Source of the DNA: Pseudomonas multiresinivorans
GTDB lineage: Bacteria > Pseudomonadota > Gammaproteobacteria > Pseudomonadales > Pseudomonadaceae
Assembly: GCF_012971725.1 (NCBI RefSeq)
Contig: NZ_CP048833.1
Coordinates: 6,138,001 to 6,202,000 of the forward strand
Length of the DNA stretch: 64,000 nt
Reading direction: 5' to 3'
The position numbers and the translations under genes were made by a program. Below the pieces are notes generated by a model. The model was not told the DNA's origin. It was given only the letters and a program-made list of their open reading frames with translations, and did not search any database. Numbering within the stretch: the stretch's first letter is position 1; each line of letters begins with the position of its first letter. Shown piece after piece: positions 26,063 through 34,202 of the stretch.

Positions 26063-26530
26063 ATGCGCCGTTCCCTTCTGCTCGCAACCGCTTTCGTCAC
26101 CGCCCTGCCCTGGCTTGCCTACGCCGATGGCATGCCCGACGAACCCGCCACACCCGCCGCGCCCGCGGCACCCTCGGCTCCGCCAGCGAGCACGCCCGGC
26201 TCCTGGCCGATACCCGATGCCCAGCCGGTGGCCTATGCCGTGCTGATCGTCAGCCGCGAACGGCTGGATACCGGTACCGCCTGCGACATCGACCTCTACG
26301 TGCAGGACGAAAAGGTCTCGCGCCTGCAGCCTGAAGGCGAAGTCGCCCTCAATCTGCCGCCGGGCGAAATCTCCCTGCGCCTGCAGACAGCCAACTCCGG
26401 CCTCTGCCGCAGCGGCATCCAGCCGCTGCGCGCACAATCCGTCCAGTTGCATGCCGGCGAAGTGCGCAAGTTCCGCATCGCCAACAGCGAAAGTGGCCTT
26501 TACCTGATGCCGGTCTCCAGCGGCAGTTGA
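26063..26530 (+). CDS. Exported protein of unknown function in the copper island
   Basis: The 155-residue protein has a Sec signal peptide (cleavage near AYADG), then a Pro/Ala-rich linker (DEPATPAAPAAPSAPPASTPG). A mature domain of about 105 residues follows and looks all-beta: AYAVLIVSRERLDTGTACDID, GEVALNLPPGEISLRLQT, VQLHAGEVRKFRI. Two cysteines in the mature domain could form a disulfide. The beta-domain with a PPGE turn resembles envelope domains of the PEGA/DUF2846 kind, but I do not recognise the family. It sits between the divergent copZ operator and the copA operator, which suggests but does not prove a copper-related periplasmic role. Confidence 0.72.
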   Translation: MRRSLLLATAFVTALPWLAYADGMPDEPATPAAPAAPSAPPASTPGSWPIPDAQPVAYAVLIVSRERLDTGTACDIDLYVQDEKVSRLQPEGEVALNLPPGEISLRLQTANSGLCRSGIQPLRAQSVQLHAGEVRKFRIANSESGLYLMPVSSGS

Positions 26531-26592
26531 TAAAGGAGCAGTTGGAGCGAGGCCGCGGATTTGACCTGCGGCAAGATGACAGCGAACGAGGG

Positions 26593-26623
26593 TTGACCTT
26601 GCCCTCGTGTCAAGGTTGATGCT
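26593..26623 (+). promoter_or_regulatory. CueR operator/promoter of copA
   Basis: The -35 TTGACC (26593-26598) and -10-like GATGCT (26618-26623) are separated by 19 bp. The spacer carries the dyad ACCTTGCC/GTCAAGGT with one mismatch. It is very similar to the copZ operator. Confidence 0.88.
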
Positions 26624-26650
26624 ATCGGGGAACTTCAGGGAGAAAGCCCC

Positions 26651-29056
26651 ATGAGCAGCGCCAACCCCATCGAACTCGACCTGCCCGTCTCCGGGATGAC
26701 CTGCGCCAGCTGCGCCGGCCGGGTCGAGCGCGCCCTGCGCAAAGTGCCCGGCGTGCAGGAAGCCAGCGTCAATCTCGCCAGCGAACAGGCCCGCGTCCAG
26801 CTGGCCGCGCCCTCCAGCGACGCAACACTGCCGGCGCTGGTCGCCGCGGTCGAGCAGGCCGGTTATCAGGTGCCGTCCCACAGCCTGGAACTGGCTATCG
26901 AAGGCATGACTTGCGCCAGCTGCGTCGGCCGCGTCGAACGCGCCCTGAACAAGGTCTCCGGCGTGCGCTCGGCCAGCGTCAACCTGGCCAGCGAACGCGC
27001 CCATGTCGAACTGCTCGGCGCAGTGGATGCCGCCACGCTGATCACCGCCGTCGACAAGGCCGGCTACAAGGCCCGCCCGATCGAACCCGACCAGCCCGCT
27101 GTAGACCCGGCCGTGGCCCGTCTGGCGCGCGAGCGCTGGTGGCTGGCCGCCGCCGTCCTGTTGTCCTTGCCGCTGGTGCTGCCGATGGTGGGCGACTGGT
27201 TCGGCCAGCACTGGATGCTGCCGGCCTGGGTGCAATTCGTCCTCGCCACACCCGTGCAATTCCTCATCGGCGCGCGCTTCTACGTCTCGGCCTACAAGGC
27301 CGTGCGCGCCCGCAGCGGCAACATGGACCTGCTGGTCGCCCTCGGCACCAGCGCCGGCTATGGCCTGAGCCTGTACCTCTGGTACGCCGCCGCGCCGGGG
27401 CAGATGCCGCACCTGTACTTCGAAGCCAGCGCCGTGGTCATCACCCTGATCCTGCTCGGCAAATATCTGGAAAGCCGCGCCAAGCGCCAGACCGCCGCCG
27501 CTATCCGGGCGCTGGAAGCCCTGCGCCCCGAGCGTGCGACCCGCGTGCGTGACGGCGTGGAAGAGGACGTCGCCATCGCCGAACTGCGCCTGGGCGACGA
27601 AGTGCTGGTCCGCCCCGGCGAGCGCTTCCCGGTGGACGGCGAAGTCCTCGCCGGCCAGAGCCATGCGGATGAAGCATTGATCACCGGCGAGAGCCTGCCG
27701 GTGCCCAAGGACATCGGCGACCCGGTCACCGGCGGCGCCATCAACGGCGAAGGAGTGCTGCGCGTGAAGACCACCGCGCTGGGCGGCGAAACCGTGCTGG
27801 CGCGGATCATCCGCCTGGTGGAGGACGCCCAGGCCGCCAAGGCGCCGATCCAGAAGCTGGTGGACAAGGTCAGCAACGTCTTCGTCCCGGTGGTGATCGG
27901 CATTGCGCTGGTCACCCTGGTCGGCTGGCTGATCGCCGGCGCAGGCTGGGAACACGCACTGATCAACGCCGTGGCCGTGCTGGTCATCGCCTGCCCCTGC
28001 GCCCTCGGCCTTGCCACACCGACCGCGATCATGGCCGGCACCGGCGTGGCGGCCAAGCACGGCATCCTGATCAAGGATGCCGAGGCTCTGGAGGTCGCCC
28101 ACGCGGTGACTGCCGTGGCCTTCGACAAGACCGGCACCCTCACCTCCGGCCAGCCGCGCATCACCAATCTCGCGGCGCAAGGCGACGAAGCCGAAGCCCT
28201 CGCCCTGGCCGGCGCCCTGCAACGCGGCAGCGAGCATCCACTGGCCAAGGCCGTGCTGGACGAGTGTGCCGAGCGCGGGCTCAACCCCGCTGCCGCCGAG
28301 GCTACCCAGGCGCTCACCGGGCGCGGCATCCAGGGCCGAGTGGGAGACCGCCTGCTCGCCCTGGGCAACCGGCGGATGCTCGACGAAGCGCAGTTGCCAC
28401 CCGGCGCGCTGGCCGACTCCGCCGCGCAATGGGAAGCAGAGGGCCGCACCTTGTCCTGGCTGATCGAGCGCGAGCCGCAGGCCCGCGTGATCGCCCTGTT
28501 CGCCTTCGGCGACAGCCTCAAGGAAGGCGCGAAAACCGCCATCGACGCCCTGCGCGAACGCGGTATCGGCAGTCACCTGATCACCGGCGACAACCGCGGC
28601 AGTGCCAAGGTCGTGGCCGATGCGCTGGGCCTGGACGACGTACACGCCGAAGTACTGCCCGGCGACAAGGCCGCCGTGGTCGGCGCGCTGCGCAAGGAAG
28701 GGAAAGTCGTGGCGATGGTCGGCGACGGCATCAACGACGCCCCGGCACTGGCCGCTGCGGACGTCGGTATCGCCATGGGTGGCGGTACTGATGTGGCCAT
28801 GCACGCCGCCGGCATCACCCTGATGCGCGGCGACCCGCGCCTGGTCCCGGCGGCGCTGGATATCTCCCGGCGCACCTACGCGAAAATCCGCCAGAACCTG
28901 TTCTGGGCGTTCATCTACAACCTGGTGGGCATCCCGCTGGCCGCCTTCGGCCTGCTCAACCCCATGGTCGCCGGCGCGGCGATGGCCGCCTCCAGCGTCA
29001 GCGTGGTGAGCAACGCTCTGCTGCTCAAGCGCTGGAAACCACAGGATCACCAATAA
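26651..29056 (+). CDS. copA: Copper(I)-exporting P1B-type ATPase CopA
   Basis: The 801-residue inner-membrane pump moves Cu(I) from cytosol to periplasm. It has two N-terminal HMA domains (GMTCASC at residues 15-21 and 85-91), eight predicted membrane helices, and the copper-selective CPC motif at 448-450 (ACPCALGLATP). The phosphorylation site is D492 in DKTGTLT, and GDGINDAPALAAADVGIAMG forms the hinge. Length and motifs are complete. It is preceded by a CueR-type promoter and followed by cueR, so pump and sensor are probably partly co-transcribed. Confidence 0.97.
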   Translation: MSSANPIELDLPVSGMTCASCAGRVERALRKVPGVQEASVNLASEQARVQLAAPSSDATLPALVAAVEQAGYQVPSHSLELAIEGMTCASCVGRVERALNKVSGVRSASVNLASERAHVELLGAVDAATLITAVDKAGYKARPIEPDQPAVDPAVARLARERWWLAAAVLLSLPLVLPMVGDWFGQHWMLPAWVQFVLATPVQFLIGARFYVSAYKAVRARSGNMDLLVALGTSAGYGLSLYLWYAAAPGQMPHLYFEASAVVITLILLGKYLESRAKRQTAAAIRALEALRPERATRVRDGVEEDVAIAELRLGDEVLVRPGERFPVDGEVLAGQSHADEALITGESLPVPKDIGDPVTGGAINGEGVLRVKTTALGGETVLARIIRLVEDAQAAKAPIQKLVDKVSNVFVPVVIGIALVTLVGWLIAGAGWEHALINAVAVLVIACPCALGLATPTAIMAGTGVAAKHGILIKDAEALEVAHAVTAVAFDKTGTLTSGQPRITNLAAQGDEAEALALAGALQRGSEHPLAKAVLDECAERGLNPAAAEATQALTGRGIQGRVGDRLLALGNRRMLDEAQLPPGALADSAAQWEAEGRTLSWLIEREPQARVIALFAFGDSLKEGAKTAIDALRERGIGSHLITGDNRGSAKVVADALGLDDVHAEVLPGDKAAVVGALRKEGKVVAMVGDGINDAPALAAADVGIAMGGGTDVAMHAAGITLMRGDPRLVPAALDISRRTYAKIRQNLFWAFIYNLVGIPLAAFGLLNPMVAGAAMAASSVSVVSNALLLKRWKPQDHQ

Positions 29057-29062
29057 GACACG

Positions 29063-29087
29063 CGCCCTCGCGTTGGAAGCGAGGGCG
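29063..29087 (+). terminator. Hairpin between copA and cueR
   Basis: CGCCCTCGC/GCGAGGGCG forms a perfect 9-bp stem with a 7-base loop and only a weak T-rich tail. It may partially terminate copA transcripts before cueR or protect the copA mRNA end. Confidence 0.55.
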
Positions 29088-29107
29088 TTCGTTCAGGAGA
29101 ATTCGGC

Positions 29108-29509
29108 ATGAACATCGGCGAAGCGGCGAAGAAGAGCGGGCTGACCGCGAAGATGATCCGCTACTACGAATCCACCGGCCTGCTCGCCCCCGCCGGCCGC
29201 AGCGCCAGCGGCTACCGCCACTACAGCGAGCAGGACCTGCACACGCTGGCCTTCATCCGCCGCTCGCGGGACTTCGGCTTCTCCCTGGAGGAGGTCGGCC
29301 AACTGCTCGCCCTCTGGCAGGACCGCCAGCGCGCCAGCGCCGACGTCAAGGCCCTGGCCGCTCGGCACATCGACGAACTGAACCGCAAGATTGCCGAACT
29401 GAGCAGCCTGCGCGACACGCTGCAGGAACTCAGCGACCACTGCCAGGGCGACCACCGGCCGGACTGCCCGATCCTCAAGGACCTGGAGTCGGGGAATTGC
29501 TGTCACTGA
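29108..29509 (+). CDS. cueR: Copper-responsive MerR-family regulator CueR
   Basis: The 133-residue protein has the MerR helix-turn-helix (MNIGEAAKKSGLTAKMIRYYESTGLL), the wing RSASGYRHY, a dimerising helix and the metal loop. The Cu(I)-ligand cysteines are C112 and C120 (CQGDHRPDC), exactly the E. coli CueR numbering, and the tail ends GNCCH. It should activate the copZ and copA promoters described here by twisting their 19-bp spacers. A CAGGAGA ribosome-binding site precedes its ATG. Confidence 0.95.
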   Translation: MNIGEAAKKSGLTAKMIRYYESTGLLAPAGRSASGYRHYSEQDLHTLAFIRRSRDFGFSLEEVGQLLALWQDRQRASADVKALAARHIDELNRKIAELSSLRDTLQELSDHCQGDHRPDCPILKDLESGNCCH

Positions 29510-29561
29510 GGACAATTCAGGCGGCGCTCGGCGATCTGTCCGACATCTGGCTCGCGAGGCT

Positions 29562-29588
29562 AATTGGTAGCATAATCTGATACCAATT
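29562..29588. promoter_or_regulatory. HicAB operator
   Basis: A perfect dyad AATTGGTA (29562-29569) / TACCAATT (29581-29588) with an 11-base AT-rich spacer contains a CATAAT -10-like hexamer at 29571-29576. It lies 13 bases before the toxin start. Its half-site length suits the ribbon-helix-helix DNA-binding domain of HicB. Confidence 0.82.
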
Positions 29589-29601
29589 GACGGAGCGCGG
29601 G

Positions 29602-29856
29602 ATGAATGCCCGGCAACGCAGGACACTGGAGCTGATCTACTCCCTTCCCGTCCCGGCATCACTGGAATGGCTGCGCATCGAGTCGCTGCTGATCGCGCTC
29701 GGCGCCCAGATGATCGAGGGCAATGGCTCACGGGTGCGTTTCGAACTGAACGGCATAGTCGCCACGTTCCATCGCCCGCATCCGGCCAAGGAAGCCAAGC
29801 CCTATCAGGTCCGTGATACACGCACCTTGCTCGAACAGGCAGGAATCCATCCATGA
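29602..29856 (+). CDS. hicA: HicA-family toxin (non-canonical active site)
   Basis: The 84-residue protein has a double-stranded-RNA-binding-like fold: RRTLELIYSLPVPASLEWLRIESLLIALGAQMIEGNGSRVRFELNG and a C-terminal TRTLLEQAGI helix. Classical HicA ribonucleases have a histidine just after the GS of the first strand turn (GSNH or GSHH). Here the sequence is GNGSRVRF, while FHRPHP follows the next strand, so catalysis may use other residues or be weak. The ATG at 29602 with GGAGCG upstream is preferred to a TTG at 29587. It overlaps hicB by four bases (ATGA). Confidence 0.82.
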   Translation: MNARQRRTLELIYSLPVPASLEWLRIESLLIALGAQMIEGNGSRVRFELNGIVATFHRPHPAKEAKPYQVRDTRTLLEQAGIHP

Positions 29857-30179
29857 CTCCCATGAAGTACCAAGGCTACGCGGCGCGCATCGAATACAGC
29901 GACGATGACGGGCTGTTCATTGGTCATGTTGCCGGGATCCGCGACGTGATCGGATTCCATGGTGAATCGGTCAGCGAATTGCGCGAAGCGTTCGAAGAAG
30001 CGATAGATGACTATCTGGCGACCTGCGAGAAACTCGGCCGCGAACCGCAGCGGCCGTTCTCCGGCAAGCTCAGCCTGCGCCTGGACCCACAACTGCACGC
30101 GCAGGTGGCGATCAAGGCTGAATTGAGCAACCAGAGCATCAATCAGTGGGTGGTGGACCGCCTAGGTGAAGTGGTCTGA
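29853..30179 (+). CDS. hicB: HicB-family antitoxin
   Basis: The 108-residue protein has the HicB partially degraded RNase H-like domain (YQGYAARIEYSDDDGLFIGHVAGIRDVIGFHGESVSELREAFEEAIDDYL). A C-terminal ribbon-helix-helix follows (GKLSLRLDPQLHAQVAIKAELSNQSINQWVVDRL). The first domain should bind the toxin and the second should bind the palindrome at 29562-29588, giving autorepression. It is translationally coupled to hicA by the ATGA overlap. Confidence 0.93.
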   Translation: MTPMKYQGYAARIEYSDDDGLFIGHVAGIRDVIGFHGESVSELREAFEEAIDDYLATCEKLGREPQRPFSGKLSLRLDPQLHAQVAIKAELSNQSINQWVVDRLGEVV

Positions 30180-30186
30180 CGCCCTG

Positions 30187-31071
30187 CTAGGCGTTTGCCA
30201 CCGCCCGACGGCGCCAGATCGATGCCGGCAGCACCGTCACGGCGAGGCCGATGAAGACCAGCACGCAGGCCATCCAGTCCTGGGTGGTGAGTTCTTCACC
30301 CAGGAACAGCCAGCCCGACAGCAGCCCGGACACCGGCACGGCCAGCGCGAAGGGCGTGACCTGGCTGGCCGGGTAGCGGCGCAGCAGGAAGCTCCAAAGG
30401 CCGAACCCCACGGTAGTGGCCAGGAATGCGATGTAGAGCAGCGCACCTACCCCGCTCAAGCTGATGTTCACGACGGCGTGCTCGATGGCCTCGGGGCCTT
30501 CGAAGATCCACGACAGCACCAGCAGTGGCAGCGGCGGGATCAGGCTCACCCAACTGATCAGCCGCAGCATGTCGCTGGCGCCGGAGCGCTTGGTGGCGAT
30601 GTTGGAGAAGGCCCAGGCAAGTGCGGCGGCGATCACCAGCAGGAAGGCCACCAGGCTGTCGCCCATGGGACGCTCCAGGCCGATCAGCAACAGGCCACCG
30701 GCGGCCAGCGCCAGGCCGATCAGAGCGCGCGCGCTGGGACGCTCACCGAGGAAGGCGGCGGCGATCAGCACGGTGAAGAACACCTGGCTCTGCAGCACCA
30801 GCGACGACAGGCCCGCCGGCATGCCGATATGCATGCCGACGAACAGCAGGCCGAACTTGACCACGCCCAGCAGCACACCGATCTGCACGATGCGCCAGAA
30901 CGGCGACGGCAGCGGACCGCGCAGGAAGATCAGCGGCAGCGCCGCCAGGGCGAAGCGCAGGGCGCAGAACAGCAGAGGCGGGAAGTCATGCAGGCCGACC
31001 TTGATCACGACGAAGTTGACGCCCCAGATCAGGGTGACCAACAGGGCGAGGAGGACGTGGCGAAGGGGCAT
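30187..31071 (-). CDS. EamA-family exporter (drug/metabolite transporter superfamily)
   Basis: The 294-residue protein has ten predicted helices formed by two EamA repeats: ALLVTLIWGVNFVVIKVGL in repeat 1 and VAFLLVIAAALAWAFSNIATKRSG in repeat 2. Typical end motifs are SLVLQSQVFFTVLIAAAFLGERP and SGLLSGWLFLGEELTTQDWMACVLVFIGL. Homologues export amino acids such as O-acetylserine/cysteine or threonine, but the substrate here is unknown. Its 3' end is 7 bases from hicB (convergent). Confidence 0.87.
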   Translation of the reverse strand: MPLRHVLLALLVTLIWGVNFVVIKVGLHDFPPLLFCALRFALAALPLIFLRGPLPSPFWRIVQIGVLLGVVKFGLLFVGMHIGMPAGLSSLVLQSQVFFTVLIAAAFLGERPSARALIGLALAAGGLLLIGLERPMGDSLVAFLLVIAAALAWAFSNIATKRSGASDMLRLISWVSLIPPLPLLVLSWIFEGPEAIEHAVVNISLSGVGALLYIAFLATTVGFGLWSFLLRRYPASQVTPFALAVPVSGLLSGWLFLGEELTTQDWMACVLVFIGLAVTVLPASIWRRRAVANA

Positions 31072-31122
31072 GGCAGAGCGCTCGGGGTGGAATAGGGAAA
31101 AATTACCAGTCCACGCCTGAAA

Positions 31123-31134
31123 TGTATGGATACA
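31123..31134 (-). promoter_or_regulatory. Candidate operator upstream of the EamA gene
   Basis: TGTATGGATACA is a near-perfect 12-base dyad 52 bases before the EamA start codon. Similar TGTATC-type sites are associated with GntR/MocR-type regulators of EamA exporters. No such regulator is encoded here. Confidence 0.35.
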
Positions 31135-31189
31135 GTTGCAGCCTTACAGTTTTCCGGGCAGCTCTCGGTAGCCCGTGGAGAAGGGTTTT

Positions 31190-31294
31190 GTAGGAGCGGA
31201 GCTAGCCCGCCCTACCCTCCATTCCGCGCGCCTAACCTCCCGCAACACCCAGCCAGAGGGGCGCAGAGACATCCCGGGCGGAGTCCACTCCTAC
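31190..31294. repeat. Degenerate REPIN
   Basis: The left arm GTAGGAGCGGAGCTAGCCCG and the right arm CGGGCGGAGTCCACTCCTAC are decayed copies of the GTAGGAGCGGACTC family around about 65 bases. It fills the gap between the EamA promoter and the next element. Confidence 0.65.
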
Positions 31295-31320
31295 GAGAAC
31301 GGGAGCGACGGAGCAAACCT

Positions 31321-31400
31321 GTAGGAGCGAGCTTGCTCGCGAACTGCCTAACGCCGGGACCGCATCGGAAAACCTGGTTCGCGAGCAAGCTCGCTCCTAC
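31321..31400. repeat. REPIN (GTAGGAGCGAGCTTGCTCGCGAA type) overlapping a gene end
   Basis: Perfect 23-base inverted arms surround a spacer of about 34 bases. Bases 31397-31399, inside the right arm, provide the TAG stop codon of the minus-strand nucleotidyltransferase gene. Confidence 0.93.
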
Positions 31401-31969
31401 AAGGGCTCGATACGTAGCTTCGGCCAGCGCGCCGGCCAGTTCTTGGCGGCGAGGCGGGCGCGGTAGATGTCTGTCTTGCGGCGGAAGTGCTCGGTGGGCC
31501 TGACGCGCAGTTCCCAGAGGTCATCGATGCCCAGTGGCGCCAGCAATTGCAGAGATTCGCCGCTCAGCCGAACGGCCACAGCGGTGCAGACCTCTGGCCA
31601 ATGGCACATGGCGTCGACGCAATCGCGATAGGACGAATCACGGTTGCGCAGATGCATCCGCGCCTGGTTACGCACAGACCAGGGTACATCCGGGGAGACG
31701 CCCAGCAGCCGATGCTCCCAGGCGCAATCCGCCTCGGGCTCCAGGCAGTCGGCAGAGAAATACAGCACGTCGATATCGCTTAACGGCGTGGGTTCGCCAT
31801 AGCCATGCAAGGCGTCCCACACGGCATTGCGCACGAAGCCCGCCGCAATCCAGGCACCCGCCGGGCCGTGATCCCGCACGACACGCAGCAGGCGCAGGCG
31901 TTCAGGTTGCCCGACGATCAGCGCGAGAAGCTCCGCCTCGCCGGGCGGTGGGATCAGGCCTGTTCCCAC
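31397..31969 (-). CDS. Nucleotidyltransferase family protein (DUF925/NTP_transf_6-like)
   Basis: The protein has about 190 residues with a GFVRNAVWDALHGYGEPTPLSDIDVLYF block that combines the G..RN and the catalytic D-x-D of minimal nucleotidyltransferases. PTEHFRRKTDIYRARLAAKNWPARWPKL at the end is typical of the DUF925 group. The start is uncertain: a GTG at 31969 overlapping the RIO kinase stop by 16 bases gives a family-sized protein, while the frame is open further upstream inside the kinase gene. The stop codon lies inside a REP element, so the C-terminus may have been set by that insertion. Confidence 0.8.
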   Translation of the reverse strand: MGTGLIPPPGEAELLALIVGQPERLRLLRVVRDHGPAGAWIAAGFVRNAVWDALHGYGEPTPLSDIDVLYFSADCLEPEADCAWEHRLLGVSPDVPWSVRNQARMHLRNRDSSYRDCVDAMCHWPEVCTAVAVRLSGESLQLLAPLGIDDLWELRVRPTEHFRRKTDIYRARLAAKNWPARWPKLRIEPL

Positions 31970-32850
31970 GGTGGAGGCGGTGGCTCGTCGTTCTTCTGCG
32001 GGGCATCCTGGGCAGCGCGGCCAGCTTCGCGACGTTCCTGCTCGCGCATGGCGTCGGCGATCTCGCGCAGCACGGAGTCCACATCCGCCTCGTCTTCCGG
32101 GTCGTCGAAATGCCCGGTCAACTCGGTATCCGGCAGCAACTTGCCGTCCTCGTAGAGTGCCCACATTTCCTTGGCGTAATGGGTGTACCTGAGCTCCGGG
32201 GCGAAGCGGCCGAAGTAGGCAGCCATGTTGCCCACGTCGCGCTCTAGCATGCGGAAGGCGTGGTTATTGCCGGCGGCGTCGACGGCTTGCGGCAGGTCGA
32301 TGATCACCGGGCCATCCGGGCCGACCAGCACGTTGAATTCCGATAGGTCGCCGTGCACCAGCCCCGCACAGAGCATCATGACGATCTGGCGGATGAGGAA
32401 TTCGTGGAAGTCGCGGGCCAGCTCCGGCTCCATCACCACATCGTTCAGGCGCGGCGCGGCGTCACCGTCTTCGTCGGCGACCATTTCCATCAGCAGTACG
32501 CCGTCAAGGAAGTCGTAGGGCTTGGGCACCCGCACACCGGCGCCGGCCAGGCGGAACAGCGCAGCCACCTCGGCGTTCTGCCAGGCGTCCTCCTGCTCCT
32601 TGCGGCCGTACTTGGTGCCCTTGGCCATGGCGCGCGCCTGGCGGCTGTTGCGCACCTTGCGGCCTTCCTGGTACTCGGCGGCCTGGCGGAAGCTGCGCTT
32701 GTTGGCTTCCTTGTAGACCTTGGCGCAGCGCAGCTCTTCGCCGCAGCGCACTACATAGACAGCTGCTTCCTTGCCGCTCATCAGCGGCCGCAATACTTCG
32801 TCGATCAGGCCGTCTTCGATCAACGGCTCTAGGCGTTTCGGGGTCTTCAT
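31954..32850 (-). CDS. RIO1-type atypical serine/threonine protein kinase
   Basis: The 298-residue protein has the nucleotide lysine segment AAVYVVRCGEELRCAKVYKE, the flexible loop KRSFRQAAEYQEGRKVRNSRQARAM, the catalytic loop LVHGDLSEFNVLV and the metal-binding VIIDLPQAVD. These are the RIO signatures. A charged Pro/Glu-rich tail follows. Bacterial RIO kinases are cytoplasmic and their targets are mostly unknown. The order RIO kinase next to an HD-GYP regulator matches what I recall of P. aeruginosa PA4780-PA4781. Confidence 0.92.
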   Translation of the reverse strand: MKTPKRLEPLIEDGLIDEVLRPLMSGKEAAVYVVRCGEELRCAKVYKEANKRSFRQAAEYQEGRKVRNSRQARAMAKGTKYGRKEQEDAWQNAEVAALFRLAGAGVRVPKPYDFLDGVLLMEMVADEDGDAAPRLNDVVMEPELARDFHEFLIRQIVMMLCAGLVHGDLSEFNVLVGPDGPVIIDLPQAVDAAGNNHAFRMLERDVGNMAAYFGRFAPELRYTHYAKEMWALYEDGKLLPDTELTGHFDDPEDEADVDSVLREIADAMREQERREAGRAAQDAPQKNDEPPPPPWEQA

Positions 32851-32922
32851 CGGGCTTCCTGGCGTACCTCTCTGGGGCGCTGCGCTCCTTATACGGCAAT
32901 CATCGACAACCGCCCAGTGCGA

Positions 32923-34104
32923 TCAGGGCTCAGGCGGCGTCAGCTCGATACTTTCGGTCACGGCATCTTCCAGGCGCTGCAGTTCCAGCCCCCGCGCTTC
33001 GTCACTGTCGGCGTAGCGCTGGGCGATGTTGGCAAAGCCTTCGGCGACTTCGCCGAAAGCCTCCGCCACGCGTGGGTCGAACTGGCTGCCGGCGCCGGCC
33101 TTTATGCGCTCGGCCGCTTCGTCCGGGGTCAGCGAGGCGTGATAGGCATGGCGGCAAGTGAACTCGTCATAGCAATCGATCAGCGAGAGCATCCGCGCGC
33201 CCAGGGGAATCTGCTCGCCAGCCAGGCCCGCGGGGAAGCCGCTGCCATCCCAGTGCTCGTGGTGGCTGTAGGCGATTTCCTTGGCGAAACGCAGGAAATC
33301 CGCCGGCGATCCCAGCTTGCGCTCGGCCGCCGCCAGGGCATCTCGACCAACGGTCGTGTGACGTTCGAGGATCAACCGGTCGGCCTCTTCCAACTGACCG
33401 GGGCTGTGCAGAATGCGATCGGGCACGGCGACCTTGCCGATGTCGTGCAACTGGGCCGAGCGCACCAGCAACTCGATGTTCTCCACCGACAGCTCGGCGG
33501 CGAACTCGCTGTGCAGGGACAGCGCGCTGCCCAGCAGGCGCATGTAGTGCTCGATGCGCACCAGGTGGTTGCTGTGCGGGTTGTCGCGCAGGTCGCAGAG
33601 GGTCGCCATGGCCTCCAGGGTGGCGTCCTGGATGGCCTGCAGTTCGCGGGCGCGGCGACGCACTTCCAGTTCCAGGTACTCGCTCTTGTCGCGCAGGAAA
33701 TCGGAATTGGCTTTCAGATTCAGGTGCGCGCGAATGCGCGCCAGGGTCACCGGCGGGCTGATCGGCTTGGTCAGGTAGTCCACCGCGCCCAGGTCCAGGC
33801 CCTTCTGCTCGTCGGCGGGGCTGACCATGCCGGTGAGGAATATCACCGGGATGTCGCGGGTCAGCGGGTCGGCCTTGAGCTGGCGGCAGACTTCGTAGCC
33901 GTCCATCTCCGGCATCATGATGTCGAGCAGCACCAGGTCCGGGCGCGGATCGCTCTGCATCAGGCGCAGCGCCTTCGGTCCGCTGGCGGCGACGCGCACC
34001 TGGTAGCGGTCCATCAGCAGTTCGCTCATGAGCATCAGGTTGTCCGGCTGATCATCCACCACCAGGATCATCTCCTGCTCCGGCCGGTCCAGCATGCTAT
34101 CCAT
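32923..34104 (-). CDS. Response regulator with HD-GYP-type phosphodiesterase domain (DGSGFP variant)
   Basis: The 393-residue protein has an N-terminal receiver with phospho-acceptor D61 in LLDIMMPEMDG, a coiled linker (about 135-170), and an HD-GYP domain with H220-D221 in HDIGKVAVPD and HHEHWDGSGFP at about 281-291. The signature GYP is GFP, with phenylalanine 290 for tyrosine. The other metal ligands look present. It should hydrolyse cyclic-di-GMP or pGpG when phosphorylated; P. aeruginosa PA4781 is the likely orthologue. The start at 34104 is favoured by AGGAG five bases upstream. The kinase gene directly upstream is the likely partner. Confidence 0.9.
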   Translation of the reverse strand: MDSMLDRPEQEMILVVDDQPDNLMLMSELLMDRYQVRVAASGPKALRLMQSDPRPDLVLLDIMMPEMDGYEVCRQLKADPLTRDIPVIFLTGMVSPADEQKGLDLGAVDYLTKPISPPVTLARIRAHLNLKANSDFLRDKSEYLELEVRRRARELQAIQDATLEAMATLCDLRDNPHSNHLVRIEHYMRLLGSALSLHSEFAAELSVENIELLVRSAQLHDIGKVAVPDRILHSPGQLEEADRLILERHTTVGRDALAAAERKLGSPADFLRFAKEIAYSHHEHWDGSGFPAGLAGEQIPLGARMLSLIDCYDEFTCRHAYHASLTPDEAAERIKAGAGSQFDPRVAEAFGEVAEGFANIAQRYADSDEARGLELQRLEDAVTESIELTPPEP

Positions 34105-34202
34105 CGCAACTCCTCGCATCGGTCAGATTCGTGACATGCCATGGGGGATCGGACCACCGCCCTGTCCGCGTGTTCCTGTCCCGCTTTTCCATATCTGCCA
34201 CT

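Noticed and set aside
25766..29053. A minus-strand open frame of about 1095 codons across copA
   Set aside because: It is antisense to copA and passes through the CueR promoters; no family similarity.
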